A stretch of 64,000 nt of DNA from Gymnodinialimonas ulvae. GTDB taxonomy: Bacteria; Pseudomonadota; Alphaproteobacteria; Rhodobacterales; Rhodobacteraceae. The position numbers were made by a program, and so were the translations under genes. Each line of letters starts with the position of its first letter. Position 1 is the first letter of the stretch. This document shows, piece by piece, positions 7,628 through 16,727 of this stretch. The notes beneath the pieces are model-generated. The model did not search any database. It was not told the origin of the DNA and was given only the letters and a program-made list of their open reading frames with translations. Location: the NCBI RefSeq assembly GCF_037543845.1, contig NZ_JBBIFX010000002.1, forward strand, positions 558,001-622,000. Reading direction: 5' to 3'.

Positions 7628-9091
7628 ATGCGGTTCTTAGGTCGTGCCTTGATCGGGCTTTTTCTGACTGCTGTGACGGTCGGCTTGCTCGCGACTGCTG
7701 GCTTCACCACCTATTCCGCCCTGCAGGCACGATGGGCCGATGAAGGGCGTCCGGCGCAGGGCCGTGAACGGGTGTTCGCGGTCGAGGTCGCGCCGCTCAG
7801 CTTCGGTGAAGAGACCCCTGTTCTGACCGCATTCGGCGAGATCCAGTCGCGCCGCACCCTCGAATTGCGCGCCCCGGCCGAAGGCACTGTGGTTTTGCTC
7901 GACGACGCCTTCGAAGAGGGTGGCACCGTCTCGCAAGGGCAGCTTTTGCTGCGCATCGACCCGTTCGAGGCGCAATCGGCCCGCGACACTGCCGCTGCCG
8001 ACCTGCGCGATGCGGAAAACGAATTGGCCGAGGCCGAGCGCGCATTGGACCTGGCCGGTGAAGAAGTCGCCGCTGCCCGTGCGCAGGCCGATCTGCGCGA
8101 CAATGCGTTGGCCCGGGCGCGGGATCTGGCCGAACGCGGTGTCGGATCGGCGGCTGCAGTTGAAACGGCGGAGCTCGCGGCGGCCACGGCCAATCAGGCG
8201 ATCCTGTCGCAACGCCGCGCCCTGGCGCTGGCCGAAGCCCGTGTTGACAACGCGGGCACTGCGCTGGACCGACGGCGCATCGCACTGGCCGAGGCCGAAC
8301 GCCGACTGTCCCAGACCGAGCTTCTCGCCGCCTTCGACGGCGTTCTGACCGACGTGGACATCGCAGCAGGTCGCCTGGTCAACCGCAACGAACGCCTTGG
8401 CAGCTTGATCGACCCCGACGCGCTCGACGTAGCGTTCCGGGTCTCGACCGCGCAATATGTCCGCCTGCTCGATGAAAATGGCGCCCTGCCGCAGCGCCCG
8501 GTGCGCGTCGTGCTGGATGTCTTCGGTCTTGATGTGCAGGCCGCCGCGACCCTGATCCGCGAAAGCGGTTCGGTGGAGGCGGGGCAATCCGGGCGTCTCC
8601 TGTTTGCCCGGCTTGATCGGCCCCGTGGCCTGCGCGCGGGTGATTTCGTGCGGGTCGAAGTGGATGAACCGCCGCTGCCCTTCGTGGCCCGTCTGCCGGC
8701 CGCCGCCCTTGGATCCGATGGCCGCATCCTTGTGCTGGGTGAAGAGGACGTGCTTGAGGCCGTCGATGTCGAGTTGCTGCGAAGGCAGGGCGATGATGTG
8801 CTGATCCGGGGCGACGGGCTGGTGAACCGTGACGTGGTCCTGGCCCGCACGCCGGTTCTGGGTGAGGGCATCCGCGTCAGCCCGATCCGTCCCGGCGCCG
8901 CCGAGGCCGAGGCCGAGGACGCGCCCGGCACCATCGCGCTTGACCCTGAACGGCGCGCGCGCCTGATCGCCTATGTCGAAAGCAACACCTTCATCCCCGC
9001 CGACGTGCGCGAACGGATGCTACGGCAGTTGAACGAGGATGAGGTCCCGGCGCGCATGGTTACGCGCCTGGAAGAACGGATGGGAAGCTGA
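7628..9091 (+). CDS. RND efflux periplasmic adaptor (HlyD/MFP family)
   Basis: 487 residues. The N-terminal 30 residues hold one hydrophobic membrane anchor. A split lipoyl/beta-barrel domain (about 45-115 and 230-370) flanks a long Ala/Glu/Arg-rich coiled-coil hairpin (about 120-225). The second lipoyl half carries LLAAFDGVLTDVDIAAGRLV, where the adaptor consensus has AP(F/Y)DGxV. An acidic C-terminal extension of about 80 residues lies beyond the usual end. It bridges the inner-membrane pump encoded next door to an outer-membrane channel; no TolC-like gene is visible here. Only one base separates its stop from the pump start. Confidence 0.9.
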   Translation: MRFLGRALIGLFLTAVTVGLLATAGFTTYSALQARWADEGRPAQGRERVFAVEVAPLSFGEETPVLTAFGEIQSRRTLELRAPAEGTVVLLDDAFEEGGTVSQGQLLLRIDPFEAQSARDTAAADLRDAENELAEAERALDLAGEEVAAARAQADLRDNALARARDLAERGVGSAAAVETAELAAATANQAILSQRRALALAEARVDNAGTALDRRRIALAEAERRLSQTELLAAFDGVLTDVDIAAGRLVNRNERLGSLIDPDALDVAFRVSTAQYVRLLDENGALPQRPVRVVLDVFGLDVQAAATLIRESGSVEAGQSGRLLFARLDRPRGLRAGDFVRVEVDEPPLPFVARLPAAALGSDGRILVLGEEDVLEAVDVELLRRQGDDVLIRGDGLVNRDVVLARTPVLGEGIRVSPIRPGAAEAEAEDAPGTIALDPERRARLIAYVESNTFIPADVRERMLRQLNEDEVPARMVTRLEERMGS

Positions 9092-9092
9092 C

Positions 9093-12000
9093 ATGCGCGC
9101 GCTTCCCGAACGTGCCGGTGGATTGCTCAGCTATTTCACCCGTCACCGCACTGCTGCGAACCTGCTTCTGGTGGTGATGATCGTCACCGGCCTGGCTGCC
9201 TTTCCGCAGATGCGGGCGCAATTCTTTCCCGACGTCGTGAATGAAACGGTCGAGCTGCGCTTTGCCTGGGACGGCGCCGGGGCCGAGGATGTCGACGAGG
9301 GCATCGTGGCGGTGGTCGAACCGACGCTTCTGGCGGTGGCCGGGGTCGTCTCGTCCGAGGCCGCGTCGAACGAAGGCCGCGCGTATATCGCTTTGGAATT
9401 CGAACCCGGCTGGGACATGGACCGCGCCTCCGACGATGTGCAGGCCGCGCTCGATACCATCACCGACCTGCCCGAGGACGCCGAAGAAGGCCAGGTCCGG
9501 CGCGGCAATTGGTTCGACCGGGTCACCGATGTGGTGATCACCGGGCCCGTTGCCACCGAACAGATCGGGCGCTTTGCCGACGAATTCGTTACGCGCCTGT
9601 TCGATGTCGGGGTCACCAACACCACGATCCGGGGCGTCGCCGCACCCGAAACGATGGTTGAAGTGCCGTCGGCAAACCTGATCCGCTACGACATCACCAT
9701 GGCCGACATTGCCCGCGTGATCGGCGAAGCGGCGGCCACCGCGCCTGCCGGCGACGTGGACGCGGCCAACGCCCGGATCCGCACCGGCGGCGAAGCCCGC
9801 ACTGCCGAGGCCATCGCGGCCCTGACCCTGCGCATAGACGAAGACGGATCGGCTCTGACCGTGGGCGATGTCGCCCGGATCGAAGTCAACGGCATCGACC
9901 GTGAACGCGCCTATTTCGTCGATGACGACCCCGCCATCGTGATCCGCATCGACCGGACCGAAGATGGCGATGCCATCGCCATGCAGGAGGCCGTCGAACA
10001 GGTCGCCGCCTCATTGCAGGCGACCCTGCCGACCGGGACCACCATCGACCTGATCAACACCCGGGCCGAGGCGATCTCGGGCCGCCTGAACATCCTGATG
10101 GACAACGCATTGCAAGGCCTCGCGCTGGTGGTGTTGCTGTTATTCCTGTTCCTCAACGCGCGCACCGCGTTCTGGGTGGCGATGGGTATTCCCGTGGCCC
10201 TGACGGCGGCCATCGCGCTGATGTATCTGGCGGGCCTCACGATCAACATGATCTCGCTGTTCGCTTTGATCATTACGCTCGGTATCGTTGTGGATGACGC
10301 CATCGTGGTGGGCGAACATGCCGATTACCGCGCCCGCCATCTGGGCGAGCCGCCGGTCGTCGCCGCCGAAAACGCCGCGCGTCGCATGGCCGCCCCGGTC
10401 TTCAGCGCCACGGTCACCACCGTGCTGGCCTTCACCGGCCTTGTCGCCATCGGCGGCACATTCGGCAACCTGATCGCCGATATACCGTTCACCGTGATCG
10501 TGGTGCTTCTGGCCTCGCTGGTGGAATGCTTCCTGATCCTGCCCAATCACATGGCCCATGCGCTGGCCCATTCCGCCAAGACCCATTGGTACGACATGCC
10601 CAGTCGCGTGGTGAACAAGGGCTTTGATTGGGTGCGCGACACCCTGTTCCGCCCCTTGATGCGCTTCGTGATCGTGGCGCGCTATCCGGTGGTCGCCTTG
10701 GTCATTGTCGTGCTCTCGACGCAGACGGCGGCGTTTATTCGCGGCGATGTCGTCTTCCGCTTTTTCAACGCCCCGGAAACCGGAAGCGTGACCGGCAATT
10801 TCGCCATGGTCGATGGCGCCACCCGCGCCGATACACTGGCGCAGATGGCAGAATTGCAGCGCGCCGCCGAAGCCGTTGGCGCCCATTTCGAGGCCGAGCA
10901 TGGCACCAACCCGCTCGCCTATGTTCTGGCGCAGGTCGGTGGCGGGACGGGGCGCGGCCTTGCCGGGACCGACAACAAGGATGCCGATCTTCTGGGCTCG
11001 CTTGATATCGAGCTGATCAACGCCGATCTGCGCCCCTATTCCAGCTTCGCCGTCGCCAGCGCCCTGCAGGACGAGGTGCGCCAATTGCCCCTGACCGAAA
11101 CGCTGAGCTTCCGGGGCTGGCGTGGCGGGCCGGGCGGCGATGCCATCGACGTGCAGATTTTCGGGGCCGAGACGGAAACCCTCAAAGCTGCCGCCGAGGC
11201 GCTGCAAACCGCGCTGGTGCCCTATCCCGAGGTCACCGGCCTGCAGGACAGCATGGCCTACGACCGCGAAGAACTGAGCCTTGAGTTGACCCCGCAGGGC
11301 GAGGCGCTTGGTTTTGACATCGCCAGCCTCGGCGCGACCTTGCGCAACCGTCTCGGCGGGATCGAGGCCGCGACCTTCCCCGACGGGCCGCGCACCGCCG
11401 CGATCCGTGTCGAACTGCCCGCCGATGAACTCACCGCTGACTTTCTCGAACGCACGCTCCTGCGCGCTGACAGCGGGCAATATGTGCCGCTCGCCGATAT
11501 CGTGACCGTCACCTCGCGGCAGGGTTTCTCGACCATCGCGCGCGAAAACGGCATTCGCCTGATCACCGTCTCCGGCGACCTGAGCGAAGATGACCCGGCC
11601 CGCGCCGAATTGGTGATGACCGACCTGCGCGAGGTCATCATCCCGCAGGTCGAATCCGAATTTGGCGTCGCCACGCAGCTGTCCGGCCTCGCCGAGCAGG
11701 AACAATCCTTCCTGACCGACGCGCTGATCGGGTTCCTTCTGTGTCTGGCGGGTATCTACCTTGTGCTGGCGTGGATCTTTGCAAACTGGCTCCGGCCCAT
11801 GGTGGTGATGGCGATCATCCCCTTCGGCCTTGTCGGCACGATCTTCGGCCATGTCGCGTGGGACGTGCCCCTGAGCCTGTTCACCGTCGTGGGTCTGATC
11901 GGCATGACCGGGATCATCATCAACGATTCCATTGTTCTTGTGACGACGGTCGATGAATACGCCGAAAAGCGCGGGCTCTTTCCCGCCATCGTCGACGGCA

Positions 12001-12473
12001 CCTGCGACCGCTTGCGCCCCGTGTTGCTCACCACGCTGACGACCGTTCTGGGCCTGATGCCGCTGCTGTTCGAGACCAGCCAGGACGCGCAATTCCTCAA
12101 ACCCACGGTGATCACGCTGGTCTACGGTCTGGGCTTCGGCATGCTGATCGTGCTGTTGGTGGTGCCCGCCCTGCTGGCCATCGGGCAGGATTTCGGCCAA
12201 CAGGTCCGCGGGTTCCGCCGGGCACTTGGCGCTTCGTCGCATAGCCGGGGCCTCGCGTTTGGCATCGCGGCACTTGGGGCCGGGGTCGCCGCACTCTTCG
12301 CGGGGACGATGGGCGCGCGCATTGCGACGGGTGCCATGTGGGGCCCGTTCGCGGGGCTCGGCGATGGGCTCAGCATCGCGTTGATGGTGTTCGTTGTGGG
12401 AACGCTGGCGCTGTGTGGCGTGGCCTACGGGGTGGCGATGGTTCTGCGCTTGTCGCGCCGCAACCTCGCTTGA
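9093..12473 (+). CDS. RND efflux transporter permease
   Basis: 1126 residues, twelve membrane segments in two repeats with large periplasmic loops, the AcrB/MexB architecture. Drug/proton antiport in the inner membrane is the expected role. The TM4 acidic pair is present in GIVVDDAIVVGEHADY. In TM10 the region reads GMTGIIINDSIVLV, so the lysine of the AcrB proton relay is replaced by a hydrophobic residue, as in a known subgroup of these pumps. The start was set at the ATG two bases after the adaptor stop; the in-frame extension into the adaptor gene is coding shadow. Substrate unknown. Confidence 0.92.
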   Translation: MRALPERAGGLLSYFTRHRTAANLLLVVMIVTGLAAFPQMRAQFFPDVVNETVELRFAWDGAGAEDVDEGIVAVVEPTLLAVAGVVSSEAASNEGRAYIALEFEPGWDMDRASDDVQAALDTITDLPEDAEEGQVRRGNWFDRVTDVVITGPVATEQIGRFADEFVTRLFDVGVTNTTIRGVAAPETMVEVPSANLIRYDITMADIARVIGEAAATAPAGDVDAANARIRTGGEARTAEAIAALTLRIDEDGSALTVGDVARIEVNGIDRERAYFVDDDPAIVIRIDRTEDGDAIAMQEAVEQVAASLQATLPTGTTIDLINTRAEAISGRLNILMDNALQGLALVVLLLFLFLNARTAFWVAMGIPVALTAAIALMYLAGLTINMISLFALIITLGIVVDDAIVVGEHADYRARHLGEPPVVAAENAARRMAAPVFSATVTTVLAFTGLVAIGGTFGNLIADIPFTVIVVLLASLVECFLILPNHMAHALAHSAKTHWYDMPSRVVNKGFDWVRDTLFRPLMRFVIVARYPVVALVIVVLSTQTAAFIRGDVVFRFFNAPETGSVTGNFAMVDGATRADTLAQMAELQRAAEAVGAHFEAEHGTNPLAYVLAQVGGGTGRGLAGTDNKDADLLGSLDIELINADLRPYSSFAVASALQDEVRQLPLTETLSFRGWRGGPGGDAIDVQIFGAETETLKAAAEALQTALVPYPEVTGLQDSMAYDREELSLELTPQGEALGFDIASLGATLRNRLGGIEAATFPDGPRTAAIRVELPADELTADFLERTLLRADSGQYVPLADIVTVTSRQGFSTIARENGIRLITVSGDLSEDDPARAELVMTDLREVIIPQVESEFGVATQLSGLAEQEQSFLTDALIGFLLCLAGIYLVLAWIFANWLRPMVVMAIIPFGLVGTIFGHVAWDVPLSLFTVVGLIGMTGIIINDSIVLVTTVDEYAEKRGLFPAIVDGTCDRLRPVLLTTLTTVLGLMPLLFETSQDAQFLKPTVITLVYGLGFGMLIVLLVVPALLAIGQDFGQQVRGFRRALGASSHSRGLAFGIAALGAGVAALFAGTMGARIATGAMWGPFAGLGDGLSIALMVFVVGTLALCGVAYGVAMVLRLSRRNLA

Positions 12474-12477
12474 CCGC

Positions 12478-13287
12478 TCAGCCCGTACAATCGTCCAGTT
12501 CAACCGCCATCCGCGTGCCGATTACCGTGATGCGCAGATCCGACCGGTTCAGCGCGAATGGCCCATGGTCCGCCGGGACCACATCGGCCACCGCCGTGAC
12601 AATGCCGCCTTGCCGCGCGGTGTCGGCCTCCGACACCCAGATCATCGGATCGCGGTGTTCGACCACAACCGTCTCATCATTACCGGTGTCGGGGACATCG
12701 GCCCGAACCGTAACGCGCAGCCCGTCACTGATCGGCTCGATGGCGCAGGTCACAGCGCCCGCACCGGCCTCGGCGGCCGTATAGGGACGATCGGCCAAAG
12801 CGGCGGCAATCGCACCGACCCGGTCGGACGTGACAGGCAGGGCGCCCGCAAGATCAACCGAGATCGGCATGCACACATCCAGGCACACGCCCAGATCAAG
12901 CCGCCCTTCGATTTGCGCCGTCCCATCCGCGTCGAGCGCGAATTCAACCGGAAGGATGACCGTCCCGTCATAGCCAACCGAGCGCAGCCCATTGGTGAAG
13001 AACACCTGCGGCCGGGGCCAGTGAATGGCCATGCCCGCCACGCCCTCCGCCCCGGTCAGGCGCAGAACCGTCGGCACGCCCCCTTCGCCGGGCGCGCGCC
13101 AATAGGTCTTCCACCCCGGCGCGAGGTCGATGCGGATTGCCGCCATGTGGCGGTCATCCGACAGGCGATATCCAGGCAACAAATCGACCTGCACCACCTC
13201 GTCGGCCGAAAAGAACTGGGCCGATGCGGGCATGGCCGACATCAAACCAAGCGCAAGGTTGCCAAGGGTGCGAGTCAAAAAGGTCAT
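12478..13287 (-). CDS. periplasmic DsbD-alpha-like protein
   Basis: 269 residues with an N-terminal signal peptide ending near ASAQF (about 24). The body resembles the N-terminal domain of DsbD/ScsB reductases: a beta-rich fold with WKTYWRAPGEGGVP, then GYDGTVILPVEF and LGVCLDVCMPI, giving a C135-x3-C139 pair. No transmembrane electron-conduit domain or C-terminal thioredoxin follows, so this is a stand-alone alpha-like domain; its partner must be encoded elsewhere. Convergent with the RND pump gene, whose stop is 4 bp away, and divergent from yqgE. Confidence 0.8.
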   Translation of the reverse strand: MTFLTRTLGNLALGLMSAMPASAQFFSADEVVQVDLLPGYRLSDDRHMAAIRIDLAPGWKTYWRAPGEGGVPTVLRLTGAEGVAGMAIHWPRPQVFFTNGLRSVGYDGTVILPVEFALDADGTAQIEGRLDLGVCLDVCMPISVDLAGALPVTSDRVGAIAAALADRPYTAAEAGAGAVTCAIEPISDGLRVTVRADVPDTGNDETVVVEHRDPMIWVSEADTARQGGIVTAVADVVPADHGPFALNRSDLRITVIGTRMAVELDDCTG

Positions 13288-13393
13288 GAAATCGACCTAG
13301 GAAGTTGTAGGTGAAAATGAAAGTCACGTTTGCGAGACGGCGCGCGTGTGCTTGGCGATTGATTGATTCCCGCAACACGCCCATGGTTGTGCC

Positions 13394-13972
13394 ATGACGA
13401 TGCCCGACCTCGCCCATGATCTGACCGGCAAGCTCCTGATCGCCATGCCGGGGATGGAGGATCCGCGTTTTGCCGGAGCGGTGGTGTTCATCTGCGTGCA
13501 TTCGCCCGGTCAATCCATGGGCCTGATCATCAACAATCGCATGGAAGACATCACCTTCACCGAGATGATGGAGCAGTTGGAGATTGCCCGGCGTGGCACG
13601 CCGCCCGATGTCCCGGTCTGCTTCGGTGGCCCGGTGGAGCTGCGTCGCGGGTTTGTGCTGCACTCGTCTGACTACAAGCCCCGGGGCGAGGACGGGCTGC
13701 GCATCGACCACCGCTTTGCGATGACCGCAACGCTCGACATCCTTGAAGACATTGCCGCCGGGCGCGGGCCGCAACGTGCGCTTCTGGCCCTTGGCTATTC
13801 GGGCTGGGGCGAGGGGCAGTTGGACGCCGAAATTCAGCGCAACGACTGGCTCACCGCCGATGCCACGCTCGAACTGGTGTTCGACATCGCGCCGGAGCGC
13901 AAATGGGAGGCCGCGCTGGAAAGCCTCGGCGTCAGCTCTCTGACCTTGTCCAGTGAGGCCGGTCACGCCTGA
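13394..13972 (+). CDS. YqgE/AlgH family protein (UPF0301)
   Basis: 192 residues, normal for the family. Conserved blocks: LTGKLLIAMPGMEDPRFAGA at 10-29, GLIINNR at 43-49, VCFGGPVELRRGFVLH near 75-90, and LLALGYSGWGEGQLDAEI near 132-149. The biochemical role of the family is not settled; AlgH was linked to alginate regulation in Pseudomonas. Convergent with the threonylcarbamoyl-AMP synthase gene, with the two 3' ends overlapping by 10 bp. Confidence 0.93.
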   Translation: MTMPDLAHDLTGKLLIAMPGMEDPRFAGAVVFICVHSPGQSMGLIINNRMEDITFTEMMEQLEIARRGTPPDVPVCFGGPVELRRGFVLHSSDYKPRGEDGLRIDHRFAMTATLDILEDIAAGRGPQRALLALGYSGWGEGQLDAEIQRNDWLTADATLELVFDIAPERKWEAALESLGVSSLTLSSEAGHA

Positions 13973-14916
13973 TCGAAGGCCGCCCGCCGCAACCGGTCAT
14001 TGATCGCCCGGCCAAGGCCAACCTCCGGGATCGGCGCCACATGGATGCGCGCCGCGCCGCGCGATTGCGCAAGGCCATCCGCCGCGTGCATCACCGAAAA
14101 CAACCGCGCTGCGGCCTCCACCAGGTCACCGCGCTCCGACAGGGACAGATCGCCCACCGTCGCTCCGAAGCCGATGGTAACATCGTTGGGCCGCACCGCG
14201 CCGCCCATCGCCAACGGTACGCGCGTCGCATAGTGCCGCTCCATCTGACCGGGGGCTTCCACGCGGCCCGGCGTGAGGTCATCGACCAAGGGCCCGGCAA
14301 CACGCGCCACGTCTTCGCGCGCAATCCCGCCCTCGCGCAGCAGCCGGACACCGCCCGCACCCGGCGCCAGGATCGTTGACTCCAACCCGACCCCGCACGC
14401 CCCCCCGTCCAGGATCGCGTCGAGCTTGTCGCCCAACCCGTCGGCCACATGCTGCGCCAGTGTCGGGCTGACCCGGCCCGACGGGTTCGCGGAGGGCGCG
14501 GCGACCGGTCCGCCAAATTCCTCCAACACGCGCCGGGCCAGCGGATGCGCGGGCACGCGCACGGCCAGCGTTGCCAATCCGCCGCTCACCAGATCGGCGA
14601 CCATATTCCGCGACGGCAGAACCAGCGTCATCGCGCCGGGCCAGAACGCACTCGCCAGCGCGTGTGCCTCGGGCGTCAGCTCGGCCACATCTGCGACCTG
14701 ATCAAGCGTGGCGACATGCACGATCAACGGATTGAACCGAGGCCGCCCCTTGGCCTCGAAAATCCGCGCGACCGCCTGCGCATTGCACGCGTCGGCGGCC
14801 AGCCCATAGACGGTTTCCGTCGGCAGCCCGAGCAATCCGCCCGCGCGCAAGACCTCGGCGGCCCGCGTCACTCCGGCGCAATCATCTTGTAACATTTCGG
14901 GGTGAGACAGCGGCAT
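13963..14916 (-). CDS. L-threonylcarbamoyladenylate synthase, Sua5 type
   Basis: 317 residues. Makes threonylcarbamoyl-AMP for the universal t6A37 tRNA modification. The YrdC domain has PTETVYGLAADA at 32-43 and KGRPRFNPL at 56-64 plus a SANPSG loop. About 110 further residues form the C-terminal Sua5 domain with the linker containing APGQMERHYA, the typical xPGxxxxHY motif. That makes it the long Sua5 form, not the short TsaC form. A start at the internal ATG 14895 is equally possible; I see no strong ribosome site to decide. Confidence 0.93.
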   Translation of the reverse strand: MPLSHPEMLQDDCAGVTRAAEVLRAGGLLGLPTETVYGLAADACNAQAVARIFEAKGRPRFNPLIVHVATLDQVADVAELTPEAHALASAFWPGAMTLVLPSRNMVADLVSGGLATLAVRVPAHPLARRVLEEFGGPVAAPSANPSGRVSPTLAQHVADGLGDKLDAILDGGACGVGLESTILAPGAGGVRLLREGGIAREDVARVAGPLVDDLTPGRVEAPGQMERHYATRVPLAMGGAVRPNDVTIGFGATVGDLSLSERGDLVEAAARLFSVMHAADGLAQSRGAARIHVAPIPEVGLGRAINDRLRRAAFDQA

Positions 14917-15035
14917 CCGTGACGTAACGTTGAAGTTGCTTAAACTTGGGCGGCGACCCTAGGTCTTACCCTGTGGAACATCGCCCCTAGCGCAATCGAC
15001 GCGCTTTCGCAAACCACGAGGGAGGAGCCAACACC

Positions 15036-16718
15036 ATGCCGTACCGCGCACCCGTAGGGGACATTTCCTTCTGTCTGGACCACGTCGTTGGCTTCGACCG
15101 TGTCCAGAACGCCGACCTCTTCGCCGACGCCTCCAGCGATATCGTGCAGGCCATGCTGACCGAAGCGGGCCGTATCTGCGAAGAGGTGATCGCGCCGCTC
15201 AACCGCCCAAGTGATCTCCACCCCGCGACGCTTGAGAACGGCATCGTGCGCACCGCTCCGGGCATGGGCGACGGCTACCATGCGCTGGCCGAGGCGGGGT
15301 TCATGGGCATCTCAGCCGATCCCGAATACGGTGGGCTGGGCCTGCCGCATACTGTCACCACCGCCGTGAACGAGATGATCGGTGGGGCTTGCCTCTCGCT
15401 GGAACTGAACCCGCTGATGACGCAGGGCCAGATCGAGGCGTTGGAGCATCACGCCTCCGACGACATCAAGGCGCTGTATCTGCCCAAGCTGATCTCCGGG
15501 GAATGGTGCGGCACGATGAACCTGACCGAGCCGCAGGCTGGTTCCGACGTCGGCGCGCTGACCTCCAAGGCCGTGCCGAACGGCGATGGCACCTACGCTG
15601 TCTCCGGGCAGAAGATCTACATTTCCTGGGGCGACAACGACTTCACCGACAACATTGTGCATCTGGTCCTCGCCCGACTGCCCGACGCACCCTCGGGCAC
15701 CAAGGGGATCAGCCTGTTCCTCGTTCCTAAGAAAATTCCGGATGCCGATGGCACGCCCGGCGTCGCAAACACGCTCAAGGTGGTCAGCCTGGAACACAAG
15801 ATGGGCCTGCATGGCTCGCCGACATGCGTGATGCAATACGATGGCGCGACCGGCTGGCTGATCGGAGCGGAAAACGCCGGGCTCGCCGCGATGTTCACGA
15901 TGATGAACAACGCCCGCCTCGGCGTCGCGGTGCAGGGCGTCTCCATCGCCGATGCCGCCTATCAGCACGCGCTGAGCTATGCGCTCGACCGCAAGCAGGG
16001 CAAGACCCAGGGCCCGACCGGCGCCATCGTCGACCATGCCGATGTCCGCCGTATGCTGATGGACATGAAGGCCGAAAGCTTCGCCGCCCGCGCCATGGCG
16101 CTTGATCTTGCGGTGTCCATCGACCTCGCCAAGACCGGCGACGCAAAGGCCGACGCCCGCGCCGCCTTCCTGACCCCCATCGCCAAGGCCTACGGGACCG
16201 AGACCGGCATCAAGGTCGCCAACATCGGCATTCAGGTCCACGGCGGCATGGGCTTCATCGAGGAAACCGGCGCCGCCCAATATGCCCGCGATGTCCGCGT
16301 CGCCGCGATCTACGAGGGCACCAACGGCATTCAGGCGATGGACCTTGCGGGCCGAAAGCTGATGGATGGCGGAGAGGCCGCCTTCGCCCTGCTCGATGAA
16401 ATCGCCGCCACCGACGGTGCCTTCGCCCCGGTGATCCGCCCGGTGGTCGAGGCCCTGCGCGAAACGACGCACGATATCCTCGCCCGCGACATGGGCGACC
16501 GGTTCGGCGGCGCGGTGCCGTTCCTGATGGCCTATGCCCGCGTGCTCGGGGCGCATTACCACGCCAAGGCCGCCGCCGCATCCGGCGACGGTCCCCGCAC
16601 AGCGCTGGCGCAGTTCTACATCACCCGCCTCCTGCCCGAAGCGCAGGCGATGATGGCCCAGGCGCGCTGCGGCTCGGACGGGCTTTATGACCTTTCGCCC
16701 GATGATCTGGCGGCGTAA
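15036..16718 (+). CDS. acyl-CoA dehydrogenase, DmdC-like subfamily
   Basis: 560 residues, longer than classical acyl-CoA dehydrogenases, with the extra C-terminal domain of the FadE/DmdC subgroup. The N-terminus MPYRAPVGDISFCLDHVVG is the typical lead-in of this subgroup. The FAD-binding middle shows GTMNLTEPQAGSDVGA near 160 and GQKIYISWGDND near 190; QVHGGMGFIEETGAAQYARD and AIYEGTNGIQAMDL mark the catalytic C-terminal helical domain. Relatives in roseobacters oxidise fatty acyl-CoA or the DMSP product 3-methylmercaptopropionyl-CoA; substrate cannot be told from sequence here. The MBL hydrolase gene starts 9 bp downstream, probably in the same operon. Confidence 0.92.
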   Translation: MPYRAPVGDISFCLDHVVGFDRVQNADLFADASSDIVQAMLTEAGRICEEVIAPLNRPSDLHPATLENGIVRTAPGMGDGYHALAEAGFMGISADPEYGGLGLPHTVTTAVNEMIGGACLSLELNPLMTQGQIEALEHHASDDIKALYLPKLISGEWCGTMNLTEPQAGSDVGALTSKAVPNGDGTYAVSGQKIYISWGDNDFTDNIVHLVLARLPDAPSGTKGISLFLVPKKIPDADGTPGVANTLKVVSLEHKMGLHGSPTCVMQYDGATGWLIGAENAGLAAMFTMMNNARLGVAVQGVSIADAAYQHALSYALDRKQGKTQGPTGAIVDHADVRRMLMDMKAESFAARAMALDLAVSIDLAKTGDAKADARAAFLTPIAKAYGTETGIKVANIGIQVHGGMGFIEETGAAQYARDVRVAAIYEGTNGIQAMDLAGRKLMDGGEAAFALLDEIAATDGAFAPVIRPVVEALRETTHDILARDMGDRFGGAVPFLMAYARVLGAHYHAKAAAASGDGPRTALAQFYITRLLPEAQAMMAQARCGSDGLYDLSPDDLAA

Positions 16719-16727
16719 GCCCGGCCC

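Noticed and set aside
10140..12503. Very long open frame (787 codons) on the minus strand opposite the RND pump gene
   Set aside because: Antisense shadow of a high-GC gene: the RND protein on the plus strand is a clear family member along its whole length, and the opposite frame gives a low-complexity Gly/Arg/Gln/His-rich chain.
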